This document shows positions 1 through 4,527 of a DNA stretch of 5,230 bases, one piece after another (positions within the stretch are counted from its first letter, which is position 1; each line of letters starts with the position of its first letter). A program made the translations under genes and the position numbers. The notes below the pieces were generated by a model. The model saw only the letters and a program-made list of their open reading frames with translations. It was not told where the DNA came from and searched no databases. The DNA is from an uncultured Erysipelotrichaceae bacterium (GTDB taxonomy: Bacteria > Bacillota_I > Bacilli_A > Erysipelotrichales > Erysipelotrichaceae): contig CADBPK010000098.1 in NCBI GenBank assembly GCA_902796465.1, positions 1 to 5,230 on the forward strand. The letters run 5' to 3'.

Positions 1-47
1 ACATAGTCAAAAGCTTCATTTACCGATTTCAGCAGTACTCTTTTCAT
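1..47 (-). CDS. 5' end of a gene running off the left edge (possibly HPr-like)
   Basis: Reading the minus strand from the ATG at 47-45 gives 15 complete codons, MKRVLLKSVNEAFDY, with no stop before the edge. A strong ribosome binding site (GGAGGTG, complement of 51-57) sits just upstream, which makes the start convincing despite the short stretch. The beginning loosely resembles HPr-family phosphocarrier proteins of Bacillota, which often open with a short beta strand followed by 'EA..FV'-type helix residues. The catalytic histidine region is not in the window, so this is only a guess. The gene is divergent from the HD-domain gene, with about 177 bp between the two starts. No convincing promoter could be assigned to it. 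Confidence 0.6.
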   Translation of the reverse strand, partial: MKRVLLKSVNEAFDY

Positions 48-50
48 CCG

Positions 51-57
51 CACCTCC
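51..57 (-). promoter_or_regulatory. Ribosome binding site of the left-edge gene
   Basis: The complement of 51-57 reads GGAGGTG. The GGAGG core ends 5 nt before the minus-strand ATG at 47. It is the main evidence that the short open frame at the left edge is a real gene start. Confidence 0.65.
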
Positions 58-176
58 GTCTATGGATAATTAATACAGCAAAAAAGAGAAAAGAATAAGA
101 ATTGTCTTTTTTACGGATTATGCTTCCGGCGAAAACAGATATATTACGTAACAGTTTAATCCTTTTCCTGACGGGT

Positions 177-204
177 TTGCCGGAATGTACCGGGATGTTA
201 TACT
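177..204 (+). promoter_or_regulatory. Candidate sigma-A promoter of the HD-domain gene
   Basis: TTGCCG at 177-182 (4 of 6 to TTGACA) is followed after 16 bp by TATACT at 199-204 (5 of 6 to TATAAT). A TG at 196-197 gives an extended -10. Transcription would start near 211, leaving a leader of only about 14 nt that begins at the ribosome binding site. The spacer contains two tandem near-copies of CCGGAATGT with a 10-bp period (180-188 and 190-198), which could be a regulator site. This is inferred from motif match only. Confidence 0.45.
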
Positions 205-209
205 TTGGG

Positions 210-215
210 AAAGGA
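210..215 (+). promoter_or_regulatory. Ribosome binding site that fixes the HD gene start at 225
   Basis: AAAGGA at 210-215 lies 9 nt before ATG 225. The same frame stays open upstream to a TTG at 102, but that TTG has no good Shine-Dalgarno sequence. The extra 41 residues also do not resemble the family and would read through the candidate promoter, so 225 is preferred. Confidence 0.6.
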
Positions 216-224
216 ATCAGTTCG

Positions 225-695
225 ATGCATCAATTAAAATCGGAACAGGAAAAAAAAGAATTCAATGCGGTCCTGGAACCGTATCTTTCGCATCCGAAGA
301 TCAGGGAAATGGATCAATATAATGCCCATGGCAGTGTAAGCGTTCTTGAACACAGTATGAATGTTGCGGCGATGGCATATCGTCTGGACCGTTTGTTCGG
401 GAAAAAGGCGGATCTGGAGGTATTGCTGCCGGGTGCGCTGCTTCATGATTTTTATCTGTATGACTGGCATGATAAGCCTTTAAGCATCCGCATCTTCCGG
501 ATGCATGGCTATACCCATCCATCCGAGGCGTGCAGAAATGCCGCGGAGATATTTCAGGCAGATGAAAAAACACAGGAAGTGATCCGCTGTCATATGTGGC
601 CTCTGACGCTTCGCAGTATTCCGAGACATCGTGAAGCCATCCTGGTATGTATCGCGGATAAACTGTGCGCACTTACGGAGACATTAAAGCGATGA
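225..695 (+). CDS. HD-domain protein, probable metal-dependent phosphohydrolase
   Basis: This is a 156-residue cytoplasmic protein of the HD superfamily, whose members hydrolyse phosphate esters, often of nucleotides, with bound metal ions. Visible metal-ligand candidates are H43 (in EHS), the H74-D75 pair that names the family (LLHDF), H98 (THP), H123 (CHMWP) and D145 (ADK). The order H...HD...H...H...D suggests a two-metal centre of the kind seen in YqeK and HD-GYP proteins, so the protein is probably active. No partner domain is present, and the substrate cannot be told from sequence. The start at ATG 225 is chosen for its AAAGGA site and for homology beginning soon after it. The stop codon overlaps the start of the next gene as ATGA, which implies translational coupling to the membrane protein downstream. 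Confidence 0.85.
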   Translation: MHQLKSEQEKKEFNAVLEPYLSHPKIREMDQYNAHGSVSVLEHSMNVAAMAYRLDRLFGKKADLEVLLPGALLHDFYLYDWHDKPLSIRIFRMHGYTHPSEACRNAAEIFQADEKTQEVIRCHMWPLTLRSIPRHREAILVCIADKLCALTETLKR

Positions 696-1369
696 TTGCG
701 AAATATATGATCTATTTTACCGTCATGGGTTTTATAGGTTATATCTACGAATGTATTGCCATGACACTCTGGCTCGGCCGCTGGGACAACAGGGGATCGC
801 TGTATGGACCTTTTATTCCGATCTACGGATTAGGTGCCCTTGGAGGCTCACTTTTCCTTATGCACTGTCTTCCGGAGCATACACCTTTAGTTGTATTCCT
901 GACCGGCTTGATCGGATCCGCTCTGCTGGAGTATCCAATTCATTACCTGATCGATAAGTATCTGCATCAGACATATTGGGATTATTCACGTTCACCGCTG
1001 AATCTTCACGGAAGGATCTGCCTGCCTGCAGCCATCGGATTCGGTATCGGGGCACTGGTGATTATTTACGGGATAAATTCGATGCTGATCCCATGGATCG
1101 AAAATCTTCCTGTCACAGCTGTTAATTTCTTCGCAGGATTGGCGGCCATGCTCCTGATCCTGGATATCTTCTTCTCCGCAAAAGGGCTGAAATCATCCAA
1201 TCCCCGCCTGGATGAGGCGAAAAACCGGATCGATCAGACTATGGATCATTTTTTCAGACGATTTCTGACTGAAGGAAAGGGCATTGACCGGCTCTTTTTC
1301 GGTGCGGTTGAACGGATCAGCTGGTTTTCATCGAAATCGGAAAGCAAGACCGAACAAAAAACCGAATAA
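692..1369 (+). CDS. Multi-pass membrane protein, putative ABC transporter permease family (PF06541-like)
   Basis: This 225-residue inner-membrane protein has about five hydrophobic segments, near residues 5-25, 43-60, 65-80, 111-130 and 140-162, then a charged cytoplasmic tail of about 60 residues. Motifs typical of the PF06541 family are easy to see: an early G-x-x-YE helix, NRGSLYGPF-PIYGLG (33-48), EY (80-81), WDYS (96-99) and NLHGRICLP (104-112). The family is labelled a putative ABC transporter permease, but no ATPase or binding protein is nearby and transport is unproven, so the name should be read loosely. The start at ATG 692 overlaps the HD gene stop by four bases (ATGA), with GGAG at 677-680. 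A GTG at 665 in the same frame is a weaker alternative. It is probably co-transcribed with the HD gene, and no terminator follows it. Confidence 0.85.
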   Translation: MIAKYMIYFTVMGFIGYIYECIAMTLWLGRWDNRGSLYGPFIPIYGLGALGGSLFLMHCLPEHTPLVVFLTGLIGSALLEYPIHYLIDKYLHQTYWDYSRSPLNLHGRICLPAAIGFGIGALVIIYGINSMLIPWIENLPVTAVNFFAGLAAMLLILDIFFSAKGLKSSNPRLDEAKNRIDQTMDHFFRRFLTEGKGIDRLFFGAVERISWFSSKSESKTEQKTE

Positions 1370-1377
1370 CCGTTATT
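1365..1377. repeat. Short perfect inverted repeat between membrane protein and reductase genes
   Basis: AATAAC, one central C, then GTTATT form a perfect 6+6 palindrome. It overlaps the stop codon of the PF06541-like gene and lies 54 bp upstream of the preferred reductase start. It has the size and symmetry of a small dimeric-repressor operator, and no T-tract follows, so it is not a terminator. A 12-bp match can arise by chance. Confidence 0.3.
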
Positions 1378-1431
1378 ATGAACAAATGCATAATTATTCC
1401 TAAAATCAAGTCTATAGAATATGATAGAACT

Positions 1432-2271
1432 ATGAAATACATTGATTATCAGAATGAAAAAATCAGTTCATACGGACTTGGCACCACAGGTTTCTGGTCC
1501 GGAAAGAACCCAGGTCTGCATGAGTGCATCATTACTGCATATAACGAGTATGGCATGAATCTTTTTGATACTGCTGAAATGTACGGAAACGGAAGATGTG
1601 AAGCTGAACTTGGAAAAGCACTGAAAGGAATCAGCCGTGAAAACCTGTTCATTGTTGATAAGATCCATCCTGATCATGCGAATGTCCGTGATTTTGACAA
1701 ATCTCTTTCAGACAGCCTGACAAGATTGGAAATGGATTATATTGATCTGTATCTTCTGCACTGGCGTGAAAAAGTTGATCTTTCCTTTCTGGTCCGGGCG
1801 ATGCACCGGGCACAGAAGGCGGGAAAGATCCGTTACTGGGGTGTATCCAATTTTGACATAAATGATCTTGAAGACCTTTTTGAAAAGGGCGGAGATGACT
1901 GTTTCTGCAACCAGATCTTTTATACATTATTTGAACGCGGTGCTGAAGCCGGTCTGCTTCCGCTTATGAAAAAAAAGGGCATCCTTCCGATGTCCTATTC
2001 CTCCCTGGGATCAAATTACTACAGTCATCCGGATATTCATCGGAATCACAGAATTATGAGTATGTGCAGGGAATATGGCGTTTCCCCGGAAGCCTGCATG
2101 CTGAAAATGAATGAAGAAGCAGGTTTTGCGGCATTGTTCAGCACTTCTTCACTTTCTCATCTTCGTAACAACCTGCAGGAACTACCAGATGAAACATATA
2201 CTGCAATAAAACCTGTACTTGATGAAGAATTTCCTGCACCGGAGCATCTTTATCCGCTCGTCAAGATCTGA
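1432..2271 (+). CDS. Aldo/keto reductase
   Basis: This 279-residue cytoplasmic oxidoreductase of the aldo/keto reductase superfamily has a TIM-barrel fold and normally uses NAD(P)H to reduce carbonyls. The catalytic tetrad is complete: D46 and Y51 in FDTAEMYG, K77 in VDKIHP and H110 in LLHWR. Other family landmarks are GLGT near 16, GVSNF (137-141), NQ (160-161), and PMSYSSLG (186-193) in place of the usual SPLG. The C-terminal cofactor loop reads FSTSS and lacks the usual glycine of the 'PGTSS' pattern, so cofactor preference is uncertain. The start is ambiguous. ATG 1432 places the first beta hairpin at the usual distance, whereas ATG 1378 adds 18 unrelated residues. Neither has a clear Shine-Dalgarno sequence. 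The gene follows the HD/PF06541 pair on the same strand and may be read through from it or use a weak local promoter (TAGAAT at 1415-1420). Substrate is unknown. Confidence 0.88.
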   Translation: MKYIDYQNEKISSYGLGTTGFWSGKNPGLHECIITAYNEYGMNLFDTAEMYGNGRCEAELGKALKGISRENLFIVDKIHPDHANVRDFDKSLSDSLTRLEMDYIDLYLLHWREKVDLSFLVRAMHRAQKAGKIRYWGVSNFDINDLEDLFEKGGDDCFCNQIFYTLFERGAEAGLLPLMKKKGILPMSYSSLGSNYYSHPDIHRNHRIMSMCREYGVSPEACMLKMNEEAGFAALFSTSSLSHLRNNLQELPDETYTAIKPVLDEEFPAPEHLYPLVKI

Positions 2272-2294
2272 CCGATAAATACTATATAATTTAA

Positions 2295-2354
2295 AAAAGA
2301 GGCTTTATATCCTCACTGACAGCATTTTGCTGTACAGAAGACAGGGCCTCTTTT
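2295..2354. terminator. Bidirectional intrinsic terminator between convergent genes
   Basis: AAAAGAGGC (2295-2303) pairs perfectly with GCCTCTTTT (2346-2354). The plus strand continues into a T-rich run (2351-2360), and the minus strand continues into six Ts (complement of 2293-2298), so it can stop transcription both ways. It serves the reductase, whose stop is about 24 nt upstream, and the lipoprotein, whose stop is about 19 nt away on the other strand. The 42-nt interior carries its own hairpin, CAGCA (2320-2324) with TGCTG (2328-2332). This extends by A-T and then CTG/CAG pairs around one bulged A. Confidence 0.85.
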
Positions 2355-2372
2355 CTTTTTGATTGTTTTTGC

Positions 2373-3137
2373 TTAGTTGGCCGGAGCACCGAATTTGATC
2401 TGTGTAGCACCCGTTACATCATCAGCGCTGATCAGGCAGATCGGAGCGACTTCATAAGAGAGTGTTTCGAATTTGCCTGTGTATCCGGAAGCTGTTGTGA
2501 ATTCGAGTGTGAAAGCACCCATGTTGCCTTCTTCGTCTAAAAGGAATTCAGGAACGGCATCATAGCTGATAACCTGGCTTCCGCCGTTTTCCTTGGCGCC
2601 GTCGATGAGGTTTTCACCCTTGTCAGATGAACCTGTACGGTACATATAAAGTTCTGTGACTTCTTCACCGGTCGTGTTGTAGATCGTGTAATTTGCTGTG
2701 GAAGATGCGAAGGAGATCGGTGTGGAACCTGTCTGAGCATCTTCAGCAGGGATAAGTGTGATCGGAGCTGTTTCGATGTGCAGTGTCTCGAACTTGTTTG
2801 TGTATCCGGAAGCTGTGGTGAATTCCAGTGTCAGCTCAACGGAAGTATTATCAGCTGCGTCATATTCCAGGATCTTTGCATGTGCATCGCCGAAACCATG
2901 TCCGCCGGCAGCGTAGTTTTCGCCCTTATCAGCTGCGCCTGTAGGATACAGATAGAGTTCTGTAACGCCTTCGCCTGTAGCGTTGTAAATCGTGTAAACA
3001 CCGACTGTCTGAACTTCTTCTCCAGTTTCTTCAGTAGTTTCTTCTTTTGTTTCGGGCTCTGTTTCATTGTTAGCCGTGCCGTTGGAGCAGCCTGCGAGCA
3101 GGGCAGCACACAACAGGAATGGTAATGCTTTTTTCAT
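2373..3137 (-). CDS. Secreted lipoprotein with two tandem beta-rich domains, function unknown
   Basis: The 254-residue product begins with a lipoprotein signal peptide (MKK, hydrophobic core, lipobox LAGC with the lipidated cysteine at 17). An acidic, low-complexity Glu/Thr linker follows to about residue 45, so the protein is tethered outside the membrane. The rest is two copies of one domain, about 47-143 and 149-249. Shared landmarks are YTIYN-TGE-VTELY-Y-TG--DKGEN, then LEFTTASGYT-KFETL, then AP--LI-A-D and a final I-F. The alternating pattern suggests a beta sandwich. The VTELY...DKGEN core recalls a group of bacterial extracytoplasmic domains with 'lYvSPsgsd.WGenlL' signatures, which is a loose resemblance by eye. 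No catalytic motif is evident, and a binding or envelope role is only a guess. ATG 3137 is chosen because GGAGG lies 7 nt upstream; an ATG at 3158 lies upstream of that site. It is divergent from the AraC-family gene, a probable regulator. Confidence 0.82.
   Translation of the reverse strand: MKKALPFLLCAALLAGCSNGTANNETEPETKEETTEETGEEVQTVGVYTIYNATGEGVTELYLYPTGAADKGENYAAGGHGFGDAHAKILEYDAADNTSVELTLEFTTASGYTNKFETLHIETAPITLIPAEDAQTGSTPISFASSTANYTIYNTTGEEVTELYMYRTGSSDKGENLIDGAKENGGSQVISYDAVPEFLLDEEGNMGAFTLEFTTASGYTGKFETLSYEVAPICLISADDVTGATQIKFGAPAN
2391..2693 (-). repeat. Second copy of the duplicated lipoprotein domain
   Basis: This encodes residues about 149-249 of the lipoprotein, paralogous to the copy at 2709-2999. 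DNA identity is patchy but includes a perfect 17-bp word, GTGTATCCGGAAGCTGT on the plus strand, at 2479-2495 and 2800-2816. The words are 321 bp apart and in the same frame. They encode the TASGYT segment, the best conserved part of the domain. Confidence 0.75.
2709..2999 (-). repeat. First copy of the duplicated lipoprotein domain
   Basis: This encodes residues about 47-143. It differs from the second copy mainly in the middle: here a Gly/His-rich loop (AAGGHGFGDAHAK) precedes the ILEYDA strand, while copy two has a shorter loop there and an insertion of acidic residues after its SYDA strand. The two ends of the domain are the conserved parts. Confidence 0.75.
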
Positions 3138-3144
3138 TTTCTTT

Positions 3145-3149
3145 CCTCC
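3145..3149 (-). promoter_or_regulatory. Ribosome binding site that fixes the lipoprotein start
   Basis: The complement of 3145-3149 is GGAGG, 7 nt before the ATG at 3137. An alternative ATG at 3158 would place this site inside the coding region and add seven residues before the MKK signal peptide, so 3137 is preferred. Confidence 0.85.
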
Positions 3150-3207
3150 AATAAACATGGGAGATTAGCACAATCAACCCAAGCATAAAGAATTATGGGG
3201 CTTATTA

Positions 3208-3237
3208 TTGTGAAATTATAGTACGATCGGGTATAAT
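3208..3237 (+). promoter_or_regulatory. Candidate promoter of the AraC-family gene
   Basis: TTGTGA (3208-3213, 4 of 6 to TTGACA) lies 18 bp before a perfect TATAAT (3232-3237). Transcription would begin near 3244 and give a leader of about 34 nt. The divergent TATAAT of the lipoprotein promoter lies inside this spacer, so polymerase probably cannot occupy both promoters at once. Confidence 0.55.
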
Positions 3238-3247
3238 GTTAGTACGA
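3214..3247 (+). promoter_or_regulatory. Probable AraC-type operator: two direct repeats 21 bp apart
   Basis: TAGTACGA occurs at 3219-3226 and again at 3240-3247, a centre-to-centre distance of 21 bp, or two helical turns. Extended upstream to 13 bp (3214-3226 and 3235-3247), the copies match at 11 positions. Direct repeats at this spacing are the known form of sites bound by two AraC-family subunits on one DNA face. The first copy overlaps the lipoprotein -10 and lies in the araC-type spacer. The second covers the start region of the regulator's own promoter. Binding would be expected to repress the regulator gene and affect the lipoprotein gene. Confidence 0.6.
3215..3243 (-). promoter_or_regulatory. 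Candidate activator-dependent promoter of the lipoprotein gene
   Basis: The complement of 3215-3220 is a perfect TATAAT reading towards the lipoprotein. Its predicted start is near 3208, giving a leader of about 70 nt. The expected -35 position (about 3238-3243) has no resemblance to TTGACA. Instead, one copy of the TAGTACGA repeat (3240-3247) lies over it. A good -10 with no -35 and a regulator site in its place is the usual look of a promoter needing an activator such as an AraC-family protein. This is inference from layout. Confidence 0.45.
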
Positions 3248-3264
3248 AATCATTTCTATATTAA

Positions 3265-3269
3265 AAGGA
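3265..3269 (+). promoter_or_regulatory. Ribosome binding site that fixes the AraC-family gene start
   Basis: AAGGA at 3265-3269, within AAAAGGAA, lies 8 nt before ATG 3278. The frame is open back to an ATG at 3236, but that ATG overlaps the -10 box and would not be in the predicted transcript. Confidence 0.75.
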
Positions 3270-3277
3270 ACAGCAAT

Positions 3278-4204
3278 ATGACTAAAAATTTAACAGAAGT
3301 GACAGCACATGAAAGATATCCGGATGCGCCTGCATATATTCTCCCGTCTTTCAGGATCGCTGCGGAGGAGTTTGAATACGATAAAATACAGACTGTTAAG
3401 ATCACGTCACGTCTTTACAATGAGTTTTTCTGGATCCGGGTAATGAAAGGGGAATTCTGCTTCGAAGTGGATGGATCATTATTCTATGTCCGGGAATCTG
3501 AAACATTGTTCATCAACAGCAATCACTTTCATTCGTTCCGTGGTGTCAGTCAATCACCGGCAAGATGCCGCATCCTTGCGGCGATGCCTGATGCTGTGAA
3601 GATTCCTGTTTTGGATTCTCTTATTGGTAAAATAACCCATGATGACAACTTTTCCGCTATTGTGATCAGACCTGTTTCACCGCTGTTCTCATATGATATG
3701 GATGCCGTCTTTGATATCAGCCACCATAAACCTGATGGATGGGAATTTGAAGTTGCCTCCCATTATCTGGAACTGCTTCGTCAGATCTGGCGAATTTACC
3801 ATCATAATAATCCCAATGATACCCTGAATAATAATATCGATCTGCAGATGCTGAGGGAAATGCTTGGTTTTATCGGGGAAAACTACCGCGATGAAATTAC
3901 TGTTGACCAGATCGCGGCAGCCGGCAAGGTATCCCGTTCCCGCTGCACAAGGCTGTTCCGCCGCTACCTGCAGGAGTCACCGATCGAACATGTCCAGAAA
4001 TTCCGTCTTGAACGCAGTGTATATCTCATCAATAATTCCGATCTGCAGTTTTCCGAGATTGCCGGTAAGTGCGGATTCAACCAGCAGAGCTACTTTAACC
4101 GGCTGTTTGTAAGGCATTATGGTATGACACCAAAGGAGATGCGTGCCATGGCAATCCTTCGCCGGAGCACCATCGCAGCAAATGATCAAAGAAAAGGAAT
4201 GTAA
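3278..4204 (+). CDS. AraC-family transcriptional regulator with N-terminal cupin domain
   Basis: This 308-residue cytoplasmic DNA-binding protein has the length usual for two-domain AraC/XylS regulators. The N-terminal part looks like a cupin sensor domain (about 25-105), with the beta-strand run FFWIRVMKGEFCFEVDG (51-67) and the INSNHFHSF segment (79-87), which normally binds a small ligand such as a sugar. The C-terminal 95 residues or so carry the two helix-turn-helix units. The first is ITVDQIAAAGKVSRS...LFRRY (207-230). The second is FSEIAGKCGFNQQSYFNRLFVRHYG (258-282), followed by the family hallmark MTPKEMR (283-289). The ligand is unknown. It is divergent from the lipoprotein gene, and the 21-bp-spaced repeats between them are its likely target, implying autoregulation. 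The stop codon lies inside the terminator stem. Confidence 0.93.
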   Translation: MTKNLTEVTAHERYPDAPAYILPSFRIAAEEFEYDKIQTVKITSRLYNEFFWIRVMKGEFCFEVDGSLFYVRESETLFINSNHFHSFRGVSQSPARCRILAAMPDAVKIPVLDSLIGKITHDDNFSAIVIRPVSPLFSYDMDAVFDISHHKPDGWEFEVASHYLELLRQIWRIYHHNNPNDTLNNNIDLQMLREMLGFIGENYRDEITVDQIAAAGKVSRSRCTRLFRRYLQESPIEHVQKFRLERSVYLINNSDLQFSEIAGKCGFNQQSYFNRLFVRHYGMTPKEMRAMAILRRSTIAANDQRKGM

Positions 4205-4232
4205 CAGTTCAGTTACATTCCTTCATTTTTTT
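4194..4232 (+). terminator. Intrinsic terminator of the AraC-family gene
   Basis: A perfect 12-bp stem (4194-4205 with 4212-4223), a 6-nt loop AGTTCA and a run of seven Ts (4226-4232) form a textbook Rho-independent terminator. The stem's left arm includes the last two sense codons and the TAA stop (4202-4204) of the gene. Ribosomes finishing the gene would therefore cover half of the hairpin. Confidence 0.92.
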
Positions 4233-4515
4233 ACGGGTGTATTTACCATTCTTCCAGTGCTTTCTTATAATCGATCGTTTTGGCGACTTTATTATATTAC
4301 TTCTGATACTCTTTTTGTGTGATTATAATTCACTAAACCGAAAAACTTACTCTGGAAATAAACAGATACGGAATCATGAATAAGATGTGCTTGCTTAAAA
4401 ATTCATTCATGTGTTTCCGCGGGTTCGGAATATTTCTATGACGCAGAACTAAAAAATCCCACGCATTTTTAGTATATGAACAGGCAGTTCTGATGCGGGC
4501 AGAGGGAAATACATT
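4233..4515. other. Intergenic stretch with potential hairpins, no gene recognised
   Basis: No convincing coding region was found between the terminator and the metallophosphoesterase. Two further TATAAT boxes occur on the plus strand, at 4266-4271 and 4324-4329. The second has a poor -35 (TTCTGA, 4301-4306, 17-bp spacer) and would give a leader of about 190 nt. Downstream are inverted repeats: CATGAAT (4375-4381) with ATTCATG (4405-4411), TTCCG (4415-4419) with CGGAA (4426-4430), CAGAACT (4444-4450) with AGTTCTG (4486-4492), and AAAAAT (4452-4457) with ATTTTT (4465-4470) nested inside the last. These could form a structured leader or small RNA, but no known riboswitch class was recognised. 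Confidence 0.4.
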
Positions 4516-4521
4516 TATAAT
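4516..4521 (+). promoter_or_regulatory. Candidate -10 box of the metallophosphoesterase gene
   Basis: A perfect TATAAT ends 6 nt before ATG 4528, so the predicted transcription start falls at or next to the A of the start codon. No recognisable -35 lies at the proper distance, and no Shine-Dalgarno sequence lies between the box and the ATG. If used, it would produce a leaderless message. If not, a promoter further upstream such as 4324-4329 would be needed. Confidence 0.35.
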
Positions 4522-4527
4522 AAAACT

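Noticed and set aside
102..224. N-terminal extension of the HD gene from TTG 102
   Set aside because: The start is TTG without a good ribosome binding site. The added 41 residues do not look like the family, and they cross the candidate promoter at 177-204. ATG 225 with AAAGGA upstream is better.
301..672. Minus-strand open frame of 123 codons antisense to the HD gene
   Set aside because: The composition is typical of an antisense shadow (His, Pro and Cys rich), with no ribosome binding site or recognisable domain, and it lies fully opposite a well-supported gene.
2778..3125. Plus-strand open frame of 115 codons opposite the lipoprotein gene
   Set aside because: It is cysteine- and phenylalanine-rich because it is antisense to the acidic linker and repeats. 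It has no start signals and is contradicted by the well-supported minus-strand gene.
4272..4277. CGATCG palindrome also present at 3224-3229 between the divergent genes, considered as a shared regulator site
   Set aside because: The same 6-mer occurs inside the AraC-family coding region (3981-3986), so it is not specific. The 21-bp-spaced TAGTACGA repeat explains the divergent region better.
4318..4334. GTGATTATAATTCAC-like imperfect palindrome as a Fur/PerR-type box
   Set aside because: The match to metalloregulator consensus boxes is partial and AT-driven, it overlaps a TATAAT box, and no iron or peroxide genes are nearby.
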